Assembly (NCBI GenBank): GCA_025403435.1
Contig: CM046333.1
Location: 13,913,770 to 13,977,769, forward strand
Direction of reading: 5' to 3'
From: Artocarpus heterophyllus
Taxonomy: Eukaryota > Streptophyta > Magnoliopsida > Rosales > Moraceae
Length of the DNA stretch: 64,000 bases
Part shown: positions 11,946-25,036 of the stretch, piece after piece
How positions within the stretch are numbered: the first letter of the stretch is position 1
How the letters are laid out: the number at the start of each line of letters is the position of its first letter
Position numbers and translations under genes: made by a program
Notes under the pieces: model-generated
What the model was told of the DNA's origin: nothing
Databases searched by the model: none
What the model saw: the letters and a program-made list of their open reading frames with translations, nothing else

Positions 11946-14900
11946 CATTTTATGGACGGTCATAAAATTAAGCATAATAATCAATGACATAATTGGTTAG
12001 ATATTTTCAACACATATGATTGATATATTGGGTGGTAGATGCGTGCCTTGTAATTACTATATCACCAAAGATATTTTGTTGGGGAAATGTGTGAAGGGGG
12101 TGGGCGCTAGCTCCTGGTGCTAAACTAAGCATGTTGCATTACAAGCAACTTTCATACCTAAATGTCCACTTGATAAAAAAGGGCATTGAATTCGTAGCAA
12201 CTAAGCAACATCAATTTGCGGGCCAAATTATTTGGCAAGAAATTTTAATAAATGATCTGCATTGCATATGGATACGTTTCACTTTCAAGTGAGCTGTTCA
12301 CATGATGTGTGGTGGCAAAGACTCGAGATATGGACTACTGATTGAATGGGTCCCATCATGTTCATGGAATAACCCTTCTACATGTTGTGTTAAATTAAAA
12401 AAGGGATATCGTGACATACATTTGCCCATATCGGGTAATTAATTAATATCATTAATGGTGAATGTCAGCCAATGAAATTGTATTCAAATTGGAAAAATTA
12501 CTTCTTCTTTTCTATTTTTTTCATTGTGGATTGACTTGTATTAGTTTTCACTGTCTGGTCTTGCTATTTAAGTTCTGTGGGCCTGTTTAGTTCTATTTCA
12601 CTCGGGAAAAGTTAATAATCAGTTTGAAGAAGATTTTCATTTTACTTTAGTTATTAGATTGCAGAAAATTAGCTACTTATATATGGAGAGAGAACACGTA
12701 TTTTCATGAATAGAATAAAGTTCAATTATTATTAGAATTATTTGTACAGAGTTAAAAGAACCCGAGACTCATATAACCGCACCACTTAAAATATATTTTA
12801 ACCCGAATCTTATATAACCACACCACTTAAAAAGTCTATCTTTTAAAATAAAACTCGAGTATTTATTAAGTCCAAATTTCATCATCGTCGTCATGATTAT
12901 TATCAATAGTGATATATGGTTTGTGATAATTACTCTAATAATTACTAGAAGAATCTTATATTACACTAAAAAAAATCTAGTGCTAGAAATACCTTTTTTT
13001 TCCCCTGATGCTACATAAAAAGTTTACCCTTGAGTTATAACTAATCCCTGTGCTCTTCCCCCTCTTTTGCTACTGAATAATACCAGCTACCAAGTAATTA
13101 TTACCTCTTTGGTTATTGATTATAGTACTTTCGACAACCCATGTGAGTAAAGCCATAGAGATGAACAGAAGCATAAAAAATAAACACAATTTTCACTTTT
13201 GCAGGGCTACGAATAACGAATTTTAGAACAATTGTCATTTGTCAACAAGACCAAATCTGTTGAACGAAGAAAGCAGATCTCATAAAGAGGTTATAAACCC
13301 TATCATAAACATATAAAGATGAAGTCTCCTAAAGCATATGTTCTTCATTTGATTCCTATACTCAAATTTAAGTTCCCTGATATGGACAATACGTTCAAAG
13401 AAAAAAAAAAAAAAATCAACTTTATCTCCAATAGAAGAAAGAAAAATATCGCCTTTTCTGTTGCCAAAGAAATGTCACTTAATTACTAGTCAAGATTAGT
13501 AATGTCTAACCGCCATTGGAAAGTCTCACACAAAGAAAGAATTAAACCCCATAGAATTATAACCTTTTCATTTAATATATTTTAATAATTTCAAATTAAA
13601 TCTTAAATAAGATTCATGCCTTTGTTTTTTTCCCCTTTTATTCGCCCAAACGACCGTGTAATTTATTGCCTAGTCTTGAGTTCATATTTGAATAATTAAT
13701 TTTTGGATTCTTTTTTTTCCATGAGAACTCTTGACTCTGAAGCACAAGAATAATAAATTAAGGCATTTATACTTGCACTCCATAATAAATGAATAAATAA
13801 ATAAAGGCATACGTGTTGCAAGAGTATTATTCAAAAGTCCAAGCGTACACAAGCGTGTCATTCCAAATATGTTTTCCCAGAGTTTATTTTGTACCCTTAA
13901 TTTTTTTATAAGAGAAAAAGGATGAGGGAATAGATTGGTGAGGTTTAGGGAAAGGATAAAAATAAAAAATGATGCAAGAGGTTTCAAATCCTTCAACTAA
14001 GCGCAACTTTAAATAATCTCGGCCAATATAAGTTATAGCGTACCAAACATAACAAAAGAAAAAAATTTCCCACTCCAACCTTTTTATTTTCCTCGTCAAT
14101 TTTTATCTTTTTTTTGGTGAATATTTAAATTGATAGTATAAGCCATCAAACTATTAAATCTAGTTAAAATTATATATTTTTTTTATGGATCTGACAAAAT
14201 ACCTATCAATAGGTTTTTTTTTTTAGAACCTATCAGGTAAATCTTTGTTTTTTTGAATTAATTACTGGGTTTTATCAGTAGATATCTTTCTTCTTGCTAT
14301 CGTTCTTTATGTTTTTTTTTGAATTGTACTTTTCTTCAATCTTACAAACAAAGCCTAAAATAACTAGTGCTTTGTTCGTACAACCTCGGAAAAAGACCAA
14401 GTACATGGGTAGATCCACTATTTCACGTTTACCCTATCTGACGTGGATCCAAGTCCTATGGTTTGCCTACAAAGCTATACCCGTGCAATCTATTACACTA
14501 GGGTTTCCTCTAGTGCTGAGCCTATTACCCCTTTCCTCTTGTTTTCTGTTTTTCATTTTTTTCATAGGAATAATAGCACACCTCAAATTTCAAAAAAAAA
14601 AAAAAAATGCCGATACCTAGCCAATTGGTGCTTTCAAGGTCTTACCTCTCCTTTCGATTATTTATTTTTGAGAAATAATATTCCTTTTTGCTCTCCTTTT
14701 TTTTTTTTTTTTATCTTTTGTAAGTTGGTACCACTTTTTTGCTAACAAAATTTAATGTGTACAAATTGAATTAATGCAAATATGAGGTGTTAGATTTGTT
14801 ATACTAAGGGCTAGTTGTTCTAAGATGTGGCAATCAATTTTTCGATAGAATGAAAAAAAAAAAGAAGAAGAAGCGCAAGATATCAACAACTCTCATTCTA

Positions 14901-15690
14901 AATCGTTTTGATTTGATGTGTTTTATATATTTTAGTATAGCATTGAATCTTTTGATATTATGTATCTAATTATATAATTAAAATAACAAAAATGAATCAT
15001 CCGACACTTTTAATGTCTAATATTTGTTAATCGTGCACCTTTTGAGGGAAGAGAACTCTAGTTTGTTACAATGAAAGATGAGAAATACATTAATAGAGCA
15101 ACAAACTATTTTTTTTATTGTTTATTTAACGACCCTTTTTCGATGCTGACCATTCGGTGCTTTTACGTAAATAAGTAAATATTTGCCAAAGTACAATTAC
15201 ACAAAGCAGTGAATCTTGCGTTTTTTATGTTATCTGATTATTATAATCCTTTTTATCTAAGCATTTGCAAGAACAAATAATAAGGGTATAATTCTTTGTG
15301 AAACTAGCATCATTCCACAAAAATGCTGACCAGCTATATCCCAGTTAAGTGTTCATTATAATAAGATTAAACAAAGATATATAACAATTTCGCCATCCAA
15401 AAATGATGACCTTTGAATGAATTTGATAATCAATATAGACAAATAAACAAGGAAAAACAAATAGTGTTTTCATCAAAACGGAGCATGAAATGAGATGATG
15501 ATTCAGACCTAGTCCTTTGTGTGTGTGTGTGTGCGCGTGTTTTTTTTTTTGGAAATCCTAGTCCTTTGTGTTTTGGGTTAACGTAATAATACACATGAGA
15601 ATACACCCATATAAGCCAATAATACTCACTTAAAGTGGCTGGCTTTCGTTGGAGATTGGAATTTTGTTTTTGAAGCATCCAAAGCTCCCA
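11946..15690. other. Intergenic: no gene seen
   Basis: AT-rich sequence. Several T-runs (14216-14224, 14699-14713) break up any frame. Open frames at 13682-13996 and 14294-14745 consist mainly of Phe, Leu, Ile and Lys codons from A/T runs and do not look like proteins. A (GT)n/(GC) microsatellite lies at 15518-15540. Confidence 0.5.
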
Positions 15691-15699
15691 TTTGCCAAA

Positions 15700-16089
15700 G
15701 TTAACATGTATATATATATATAGAGAGACACACACACAAAAACCCAATATTTTTTTCCAAAAAAAAACTAATAGTATAATAATGGCATGGCCGACGTGGC
15801 AAATGCAAGCAAACACTCCTTGTCTCCCTGTCTCTCTCATGATCTCTCTCTCTCTTCATCTTTCTCTTAACTGCAAGCAACGGCCCAGATTGACTCCGGG
15901 GTCTCTGACTCTTCTTTTATCTGCGCCACCTCCAATTGTTCTTCACCTCTGTCACACAGCTCCTCTCCCTCTCCCTCTCCCTCTCTCTCTTCTTCTCTGG
16001 CTTTCTCTCTCTAGATTCAGAGAAAGAGCAGAACAACATCTAGATAATTAGTTCGTATAGTATTATACATATTTATAATAGAAGAAGAG
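15700..16089 (+). promoter_or_regulatory. Promoter and CT-rich leader of the FLZ gene, with an upstream ORF
   Basis: A TATA-rich stretch at 15709-15722 is followed by CT repeats (15830-15860 and 15960-16012) that look like a plant 5' leader. An ATG at about 15782 opens an in-leader frame that ends at 16049-16051, 38 bases before the FLZ start. If transcription begins near 15750 this would be an upstream ORF of about 89 codons. The transcription start is inferred, not seen. Confidence 0.4.
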
Positions 16090-16833
16090 ATGTTGTTGGG
16101 AAAAAGGCCACGCCCTCCAATGAAGAGGACGACGAGCATGACGGAGATCACCTTTGATCTGAGCACCAACGACGAGATGATGAGCTCTCAGCCGTCGGAT
16201 CCTCAGAAACCCTTCAAGGTCGACTCCCGACAACAGAATCAACGGCTCCTGGCTCATCCTCATAACAATAACAATAGCAATTATAATTACATGAATATGA
16301 TCTCCCCGAGGAACCATAGGAGAAATTCCCCCGATTTTGTTGAGACCTCTCACTTCTTGAGATCTTGCTCTCTCTGTAGGCGCCGTCTTGTTCCTAATCG
16401 TGATATTTACATGTATAGGTATGTATGTTCATACATATATATACACACACACACACATAATACCAAACGTACTTATTTAATTTCTTTCTTCTCTTTCCCT
16501 CTTGGTGTAATTCTCTCCTTTTTTTCAGTTTTTATTTCACTTGTATTGTTCTTTAATATGCATCACACACGCAGAGAAGAAGGTCCTTGGCCGATTAATC
16601 TCTCAATATGTAATTTATAATAAAGATTACAAGTAGAATCGAACTCACGCTCTCTCATTTGAACTCCTCCCCATGCCATTTGAAAATTTGGTCTATACAT
16701 ATTTTTTTGTCAATATCTAGATCTCAAAATCCTTCCCTTGAAATATTTCTTAAGTCTGAGGATTTTCAAAGGAAATCTTGTCTTGTTTAGGTGCCAAATG
16801 TCGAAAAAAAGGGAGAATCTAAAATAGACCTAT

Positions 16834-16869
<36 letters not shown>

Positions 16870-17242
16870 CTTATCCAACATTTCTTTATTTGTCAAATTC
16901 TTATCATTTCAATGAGTCAGTTTTACATGTGGTTCTCTTACTGTCAGTACTCACAGCTAGAAAATTATATATGACTCAAGTGCCACTAATATAAATAATT
17001 AATTGAGAGAAACAAATTATAGCAAGGTCACTGATTTTTTTTTATGTCGTTTGTTTTTTTGGTGGTGTAGAGGTGATAGTGCGTTTTGCAGTCCAGAGTG
17101 CCGCCAACAGCAGATGAGCCAGGACGAGGGAATGGAGAAGTGCTCTTTGGCTTCCAAGAAATTAGATCAAGTTGCGTCCACCTCCGCTTCGGCCGCCAGA
17201 TCCCAAGTCACCGCCAAAGGCGAAACCGTCGCAGCCTTGTAG
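16090..17242 (+). CDS. FCS-like zinc finger (FLZ, DUF581) protein
   Basis: Two exons, 16090-16418 and 17071-17242, joined at GT-AG within an Arg codon, giving 166 residues. The FLZ domain (about residues 91-125) reads [12 protein letters not shown], then DIYMYR across the splice, then [11 protein letters not shown]: the C-x2-C and C-x3-C zinc ligands and the family-defining FCS are all present. The N-terminus has [20 protein letters not shown], a conserved lead-in of this family. The rest is low-complexity (Asn and Ser rich), and the tail after the finger is Ser/Ala rich. FLZ proteins bind SnRK1 kinase subunits and act as adaptors in energy and stress signalling; MARD1 is a member. The intron position inside the FLZ motif is the usual one. 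The start is the first ATG after the CT-rich leader. No disruption seen. Confidence 0.93.
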
Positions 17243-19068
17243 CCGCCGAAAAACCATCTTTGCCAAGATATATATATAGATCACACATAAAAAGAGGCTT
17301 GGATGATGAGGGTCTAGATACATATATATATATATATATATGTATATCTATATGGGCATGCAAAAATGGGCAAATTTTGAAGCTTCTTAATTTTATGTGG
17401 GTTAGTACTACTCAAACGAAATACCACCACTTCCAAGTTCCAACTTTGTAATTCTCCTTCCTCCTACTAATTTTTCCGTTTATTTTTTCCAAGTAATGGG
17501 CAAAATTGCAAAATGTTCAAAGGTTAATTACGTCAATATCTTACGGATTAGTTAATTAATTTTCTTCGTCTCTTTTGGTGGGGAAGCCTATTTGCCTTTA
17601 TATATATATATATATATATATAGCTATATATATATATATATATATGCCCGCGCTCGCGATTATTGTGCTGCATATTCGTGAGAAAATCTATGGACTTGGG
17701 GTCATGAAGTTTGAGTTGGACACTTGTGGTTTTGAAGAGACTCTCCTTTTTTTTTTTTTTAAATGGCACCATTAACACCCTGGCTCTGGAGTCTGGACAG
17801 CCAGTAATTGAAAGTAACATAGACATATACATATATATTTATTATACTTATATGCATGAGAAATAAATCAACTGGGTTTATAATTATGAGAAACCACTGG
17901 ATTTTCTACACTAAAAGTGCTCTTGAAAATAAAAAAAAGAAAAGGTAAAAAATGATAATAATATCACGATTGCGATACGAAAATATCAAAGGTGCGCTTA
18001 AATATATTAAACTTCAAAATTATTGATGAAAATGACGTTGACAAGTGGGAGAAGATTCTGTTAGTGTGACACAAGGTTTATGATTAGTGCTTGTGAAAAG
18101 AGGAATCTGCGGGCTGTGGTCAACCTAGCTTTTGCATGGAGTGGGTCCCACCACACACACACAAGTACAAAATAAAAAAGAAAATTGGGAAAGAGATTCA
18201 TTTGGAAGGGAGCATAATAATTTTTTTGTATTTTAGTTTGGCCTTTGTATTTTAGAAAATTTAAAAAACTACCCCTAATTTTAGAAAACAACGTATCGTT
18301 GTCTTGTCTTTGTCTTTTTAATAATTCAATTATTATTCTCTATGTTTCTAAATTGTTCAAAAATTATCCCCAAGTTTTTCAACAGAGTTAAAACTAACCA
18401 TTTAACTAATTAAATTGTTAAAAGCTCCTTAAATTCCTACTATTAATCAATATTTTAACATCATAATAAATATTAACAAATCAAGTACTTAAATTCAAAT
18501 AAAAATAAAGGATTCATGAAATAGAAGTTTAAGAAATCCAAACCTTAAAAAAATTAAACAAAATTCTCCAAGAAACAAATAAAACTTGAGTATTGAATGA
18601 TCCCATTCCTATTTAAAAAAATAAAAAAAAATCACTCTATCTCTGTCGTCATTTCAAGCACGTCAACCGCTACCAAAAATGGTTACAAAGCAGCACCTTA
18701 TTGACAGTCTTCAGTTAGATCCTACCTCACACCTCGAAATTTGCGAGTGACGAATTGGACTAGCTTTGTTGTACATTGGATCTCATGCACGTTGTCCACA
18801 CTCAAATAGGCGAATCTAGATCTTGACGAGTTTGGTTAGACTTATATCTTGCATTACCATGCCAGATCTTGCTTGAACACTTGCTAATTATTTTTTACAT
18901 CGAATCTTACGTTGTCGTCGTCCATTCACTTGTATCTTAATGTCTTTCTCATCATCAATATAATCCTTTCTTTTGGCTTTTACGATGGCGTTTAGTGTCT
19001 TAGCCAAAGTGGTCATATTTAGCTGATCAAAAAGTGATACATCTCTTTTTTGGATTTTTAGTTGTATA
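17243..19068. other. Intergenic: FLZ 3' flank and microsatellites, no gene seen
   Basis: The FLZ 3'UTR probably ends near 17450. TA microsatellites lie at 17322-17341 and 17598-17645. The second is split by 'agc', so it can form a long A/T cruciform or hairpin. 18640-18960 is more mixed in composition than its surroundings but is not open in any frame. Confidence 0.5.
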
Positions 19069-19229
19069 GGGCGTTTAACAAACCAGTTGAAATAGAAAAT
19101 TTTGGTTTAAAAACTGTAGCATGTAAGAGTTTTATATTATAGGAACTTCTTGTCTTTTATTTTAATTGCTGAAAGGCTTACATTGTAATTGGTTCAATCT
19201 AATTGGTTCAAACCGACTTACCAAACGTC
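19069..19229 (-). mobile_element. Small inverted-repeat element (MITE), family A
   Basis: The ends are inverted: 'gggcgtttaacaaaccagtt' at the left, and at the right 'aaccgacttaccaaacgtc', whose complement is gacgtttggtaagtcggtt. The core 'actgtagcatgtaagagttt' recurs in at least six other places in the window (about 336-472, 24700-24872, 24885-25036, 25980-26190, 28258-28402, 36073-36199). At 161 bases and with no coding capacity it fits a MITE. I could not define a secure target duplication. Confidence 0.6.
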
Positions 19230-22200
19230 ATGTTAAAAATTTCGGTTAACTGTAAACAACTAATTGTTAAACTAATATTTAACTACTAATTGATGACAGT
19301 TTTTTGGTATTTTGAAATCTTTACAGTCAAACGGTTTCTTCTTAACTCTTCTAAAACATTAGAGGATGAATGTGGAATAATCGAAAGATATAGAGAATGC
19401 TTTTTAAATAATAAAAAATATAGCGACAAGTATAGAATTTAGCTAAACTGGAGCAGATACTTTTTTATTTTATTTTCCTAATTGGGCAGGGGACCTTCTC
19501 AGTAAATGCGAGTGTCCCCATACGTTTTGTTTCATTAGGGCCACCTGACTGCCTCCACAAGGTTTCTAATTTATATAACTCCCGCCACGCCCGCCGTGTG
19601 AGCTGGACAAATCAGTCAGTTTCTCACGCGCGCGTACCGTTTATAGGATTTAAATGCCTGCGAGTGGGCGAGAATGGCGTATGACTGTGAGCCAATACCC
19701 ATTTATTAGTCTTTCGAGGGGACCATATTTGTGGGACCAACGCAACCTGTGCTTCCTATTTTTTTTCTTTTTCTCTCTCGACCTTTTTTTTTTGGTTATT
19801 TTCTACACACATAAATATAAAAATAGTATAAACGATATATGTACAGTATACTATACATGGTATTTTTTTTTAGGGAAAATAGAAATATCAATATATGATA
19901 TCTCTAAAGTAAAGTATATTATAAAAAATACACATATGTATATGCTGCACAGATACGGATTGTCGTATAAGTAATTGGAGTGCTCATCTTGACTTAAATG
20001 GAGTTTATATCATGATTAGTACCATTATTATGAGTAATAAATAATAATAGTATAGAAATGTCCTAGTCCATTTTTGGATCCCGTCATTTTTTTTTCATAA
20101 TGCGGATTAACTTTTCTTCCACTTTTTTGATTAATTACAAAAATTTTCTTTTAATTATAACCCTTATAATACTATATCCTTTAATTAACTAAAAAAAGTA
20201 GCATTTTTTTCTCTGAGCTTCAAAACGTAACATTTATTCTCCTTGATATATATGAAATATTAACCAAAAAAATTCTTTAAATTATAATTTTGAACATAAA
20301 ATGACATAATATTATACAAATAATGAAATTGTTAAACAATTTAGTGAACCATTAAACTGTTAGCTTACTATAGTGTAATCACATAAAAGTAAAAAAAAGA
20401 TATTATTGGTTTTAAAATTTTTTTAAGGTTTTTTAGTTTATATTTTCAGCAATAAAATTTTTTAAATTATATCTTTATAAACTTAAATTAGCTTTAGACA
20501 TGATAGAGTTATCAAAATACTCATATATTATTTATCAAATCTTAATTATATAATAAGTTATATTAAAAGTTCTAAAAAAGGAGTTTTTCTGTCAAAATTT
20601 CATAATTGAGGATAATGTATGTTACGTTTTGAAATTCAGGAGCACAATGTTACAAGAACTATAATTGAGGGAAAATTTTTGTAATTAATTTTATATTTTT
20701 GTTGCACTTTTGAGACCACCAATCATGTTTTAACCTTTCTCTCTTTCTCTACTTCAACATGTCTGATTCGAAAACAAAAGCTATGGTGAGCATACATATT
20801 TCCAGTGTCGTTCTTATATTCTTAAACATTGCTAAAATACAACTAGCATATATATATATATAATATTGCATAGCATATATTCTTTTTCCAACCTTATTTC
20901 ATTCTTTTTTATTTTTTCTTTTTCTATCTCCACCTCTCTTGCTTCGATCCCAAACTTCCTTCACTTAGTAACATGGAGAGTCGTTGTAAGTTTGGTGTAT
21001 CTAATAAATTATAATACATCTCTATAACATATTACTCGTGTTTCGTAGGAAAAAGCCGATGAATGTACATTGGCTTTATTTCATTTGATTAGAAAGAAAT
21101 AATCTTGATAATCATGAATTATTTCACGATGAAACATTTTTGCCTTCAATTATAAAATTTCATAATATAGTGTACTTATTTAGTTAGAAAAAATAATAGT
21201 AATAATTTCTACTTTGTTGAATAAATTTTCTGTACACAACTAGCGTACGACACATAACACAATGTGACTTAAGTACTATATGGTACGTAAAAGAGTAACC
21301 GACCGACTTCAGTCACGTAATATAGTTTCTTGTTTGATATTCAGGATATCATTTTGACCTTTTCAGTAGAAAACACTTTCAAACGGATAAACTAAAAAGT
21401 CGTTGATGCTTCAAAATACGACAAATCTAAGTGTATATATGAAGGAAAATATATATATATATTCTATGTTGCATGAGGTGGTGTCTACTTTACTGCAATA
21501 TTCACTTGTACTAAAAGGATGTTACTAGATCATCCGCAACAAATTTTGAGAAGATTTGAGTTGATAACTTTGAAGGGTCAATGGCTTTTCAGCAATTTGG
21601 CCAAATATTTTCGGGGTCGGCCAACATCAAATGCCCTTGATAAATATATATTTTTTTATGCTCTCTCTTTTCTTTGTACCAAAAAAAAGAAAAAAAAGAA
21701 CGGTCCCATGAGCCATACAGTATATGGCACTAGTATTTGTACCTGTTTGTTCTCGATAAATTTAATATACTTTTTCGAGCTTTTGCTGGCCATTTTTTGC
21801 GTGTGCGCACTCGGCTCACATGAGATATTCTCCTTTCTTTATTTTCTTTTCATTTATTTCCTTTCCTTTTATTTTTATTTTTCAGAAAGTTCAACGTTAG
21901 GACCTAAAAAATACATTACCAATGGGGTTTTGTTTTTCATGTGGTAGACCTGTATTAAAAAAAATATTCTACTTTGCATGTCTTTTTTATTTCAATGTCA
22001 TGAACGTCGTAAAAAGACTCTCCTTTTGTCCTTTTCAAAAGAGTGACACAAAACAGGCATGCAAATGTTGAAGAATCTATCAGCTAGCCATCATGGCCAA
22101 CCAGATTATCCGTCCAAGAATCCATAGTTTATGCAGTTGATTAGGAGTTATTCCATATTTTTTTAATTGAACCAAAAAAAATTAAAAAAAGACAGAGAGA

Positions 22201-24380
22201 AAAACATGGTAGTTGGCACATTGGCACGGTCCATATAGCATCACCTAAATTTAGATTCATGAACGTCATCTTACTTCCTAAGTCCTAACCACAGCTTTGT
22301 GAAAACACCAATAGTTCAATTAGTTAAAAATGTCGATTACTTCAACTGAATAAAATCTCTAGTATTTTTTTACAAAACATCTGATCAAAACATAGCTCCC
22401 TCTTCATCAACATAAAAGAGGGGTTTAAAAATACGTCCTTGTTTGACAATCACAGTTTTAACTGTTTTTAATGGTTTGAATCATTCTAATAAAAATTACT
22501 GTTTAGCTCATTGTCAGTTCTAACTTTTTTAAAATTTTTCAATTTCAACCATCTTTTGAGCTTATTTTTTAGTTCAAACCAACTAAACATTTTAATAAAC
22601 TTAATAAATTATAGTTCTAATTAATTAGTTTCAACTGAAATCTTAAGTAAGAGCTCAATAAATAAACATATAGTAGGATACTTTTTTGCACAGTCTATCA
22701 TTTCTTTATAGAGAGAGGGAAGATAACCTTTGCGGTTGGTTTTCCAAACTCTTTCAAGGGGAGTATACTGACTGCCAACTAAGTATTAGAGCTTCCTCTT
22801 TGCCAAAGATGAGGCAAGCCTAAGACACAAATAACTTTTGTCAAACTCTCTACGTTCTTTAATTATCTTCCAATATTTTTAATATATTTTGCTTCGATTT
22901 GTCAAAACCTGTACTTGGAATTAAACCACTTTTGCAAAGGATTTAGTGAAAGTCACCCTCGTAGTTTTCTCAATTTTCTTCTGTACCAAACAGTACTTTA
23001 GAGTTGAGACATTTTTTTTTTCTAAATTCGAGAACCCCATTAATTTTAAGACAATTTGCACAAGTGGGCATTAAGTGCCAGCATCAAGCACCAACTAATT
23101 GGCATCTACGCATGGCTTTAGTATTTGATTACCCACAAATTGCCATTTCCTTATTCTACTCGACGAATCGTAACTTTCAATTAAAACAAATATCAGATCT
23201 GTGTCTGTGGTGGCTGACTCGATCGAGAAATTCCCTCCCCCACCCAAAAAAAAAAAAAGATAAAATAATTTAAAAAAAGGCAAAAGGAAGAAAGCCTTGC
23301 CCAATGGGGTCAGGGCCAACTGCTACCTTGGACTACACTTAACATCATGCTGATTTTTTCCCCCTCGTATACCTTAGTTGCTAAATAATAATAATTGCTG
23401 AAAATATATTTATGTATTGATTAGTGGTGTCTTCGTGTACTCGAATCAGCATCATTTTGGGAATCTATCAATACTACAGTATATGACTCTATCCAACATA
23501 TAGTCCATACTATTTTAGGCAGACTCTTACCCGCAGCAATATTCCAATCTCCGATCTTTGCTGATAAGGTCTCCATATAAGACTTTCTTACCTCCATGTC
23601 GCCACGGCTGGTGGTACAGTTATGTACCTTTCATGTTACTATGTCAAGGGTTTGCAGAGAAATTAGCTTTGCCAGTCGGTGTTGAGTATGATAAAATTGG
23701 TCCCATTTTATTTTTAGTATTGAACGTACTTGTCGGAGCTAATAGTAGTACCATACGTTAATGAAGGAGACGTCTAAATGCTTAGACACTACTGTTATGG
23801 AAGTAAATTTTTTAGGTTTCATTAAAAAAAAAAAAAGTGAACTTTTATGTACGAATTATGAGAGACGAACTTTAAACTTATACTGTTGAGTCTTGCAATT
23901 TTACATCCGCCAGAGCTTGAAATCCCAAATGACGGCGCTACTATTGATTCTTATATCTGCACGCGCGTTTTGTGTGGTAGGTTTGTTTTATTGTATGAAT
24001 TATATCTATATATATAAGATCACAGATACACTGATGAATCATGAAAAAAAAAAAGTTAACTTTATACGTATTACGTGCAGTAGTATGTTCATTTTTTTGA
24101 TATATAGAACAATGTCCGTACGATAGCACAATCAGATTTACTGTATATATAATAGGGCATGCATTATTATAATTGGGGTGTGAAAAATCTTTAGATTCTG
24201 GTACGGTAGTATCATTTCTATTTTCTAGTATCACGTGGTTGCAGTTTAAAAAGCAACTGCCCTAGCGAATTAATATTTAAGAAAGTGAATTAAAAAGATT
24301 TTTTATATATAGGCCTTTATTCTCTCTCTATTTTTCTTTTTTTTTTTTATGTGCATAATTGTTTTGTAACACTTATAATA
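19230..24380. other. Intergenic: no gene seen
   Basis: AT-rich DNA with scattered microsatellites (20853-20862, 21449-21461, 24007-24015). Region 22440-22650 has several 'gtttaaccaaac'-like stretches that may be a further decayed family A element. The frames at 21519-21947, 23004-23273 and 23893-24126 contain homopolymer-driven Phe/Lys runs and show no domain. Confidence 0.5.
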
Positions 24381-24384
24381 GGAA

Positions 24385-24530
24385 AGTCTTTTTTATTCTT
24401 ATAAAATTATAACTCAACTACTTATAAAATTGTGAGATTTAGTTTAATATATAATATATTTTTTAGACTGACTCTTATTGTTTTTATAGTTGTAATATTA
24501 TAACTCTTAAGATTAAATAAGATTGCTCCT
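24385..24530 (+). repeat. AT-rich dispersed repeat, second copy
   Basis: The stretch ending 'gattaaataagattgctcc', with 'tttttagactgactcttatt' inside it, matches 5123-5236 in intron 4 of the GH5 gene, which has 'tttttagactgagtctaact' and 'aattaaataagattgctttg'. The two copies share the order of segments over roughly 110 to 145 bases. It is non-coding and the family is unknown to me. Confidence 0.5.
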
Positions 24531-24699
24531 TACAATACCATCCTAGTTTCATTATTGATGGTTCGGAAGTTATGGAATGAGGGTTTATAATAGTGCCTCT
24601 CTTTCAGTTCCCTGATAACAAAACAAATATCAGGTAGCTGCTTGAGGAAGTACTAGTTTTGTCCTTGGCTTTATGGGAGCAAACAAAAGCCATGATGCC

Positions 24700-25036
24700 T
24701 TTGTGTTAATACGGTTGTTTAGCATCTTAGTTGAAATTGTTGGTTATAACCAATAATAGTGTAAAGCTTTTAGCAGCTATAATAAAAAGTAAAAAGTTGT
24801 TACAGTGTAAAATTCTTATATGGTACAATTTTTGAACCAAAATTTTCAGTTTCAATTGGTATATAAAATGCCTTATACTAGGGTATTTGAGAGAGCAATT
24901 GGACAAATATTAATTTAAAAATTGTAGTATGTGAGAGATTTAAACCGTAACAACTTTCTATTTTTTATTATAGCGATTGAGAGTTTTACATTATGGTTGG
25001 TTAGAACTAATTGATTCTAACAAACTTGTCAAATTC
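24700..25036. mobile_element. Two adjacent family A MITEs in opposite orientation
   Basis: Copy one (about 24700-24872) has 'gttacagtgtaaaattctta'. Copy two (about 24885-25036) has the same core on the other strand, 'attgtagtatgtgagagatt'. Both end in decayed 'ccaat/aatgcc' or 'acaaacttgtcaaattcc' type termini. Only about 12 bases separate them. Confidence 0.5.

Noticed and set aside
15430..15840. 136-codon open frame on the minus strand upstream of FLZ
   Set aside because: It passes through a TA run and a GT microsatellite and overlaps the FLZ promoter. No homology suggested.
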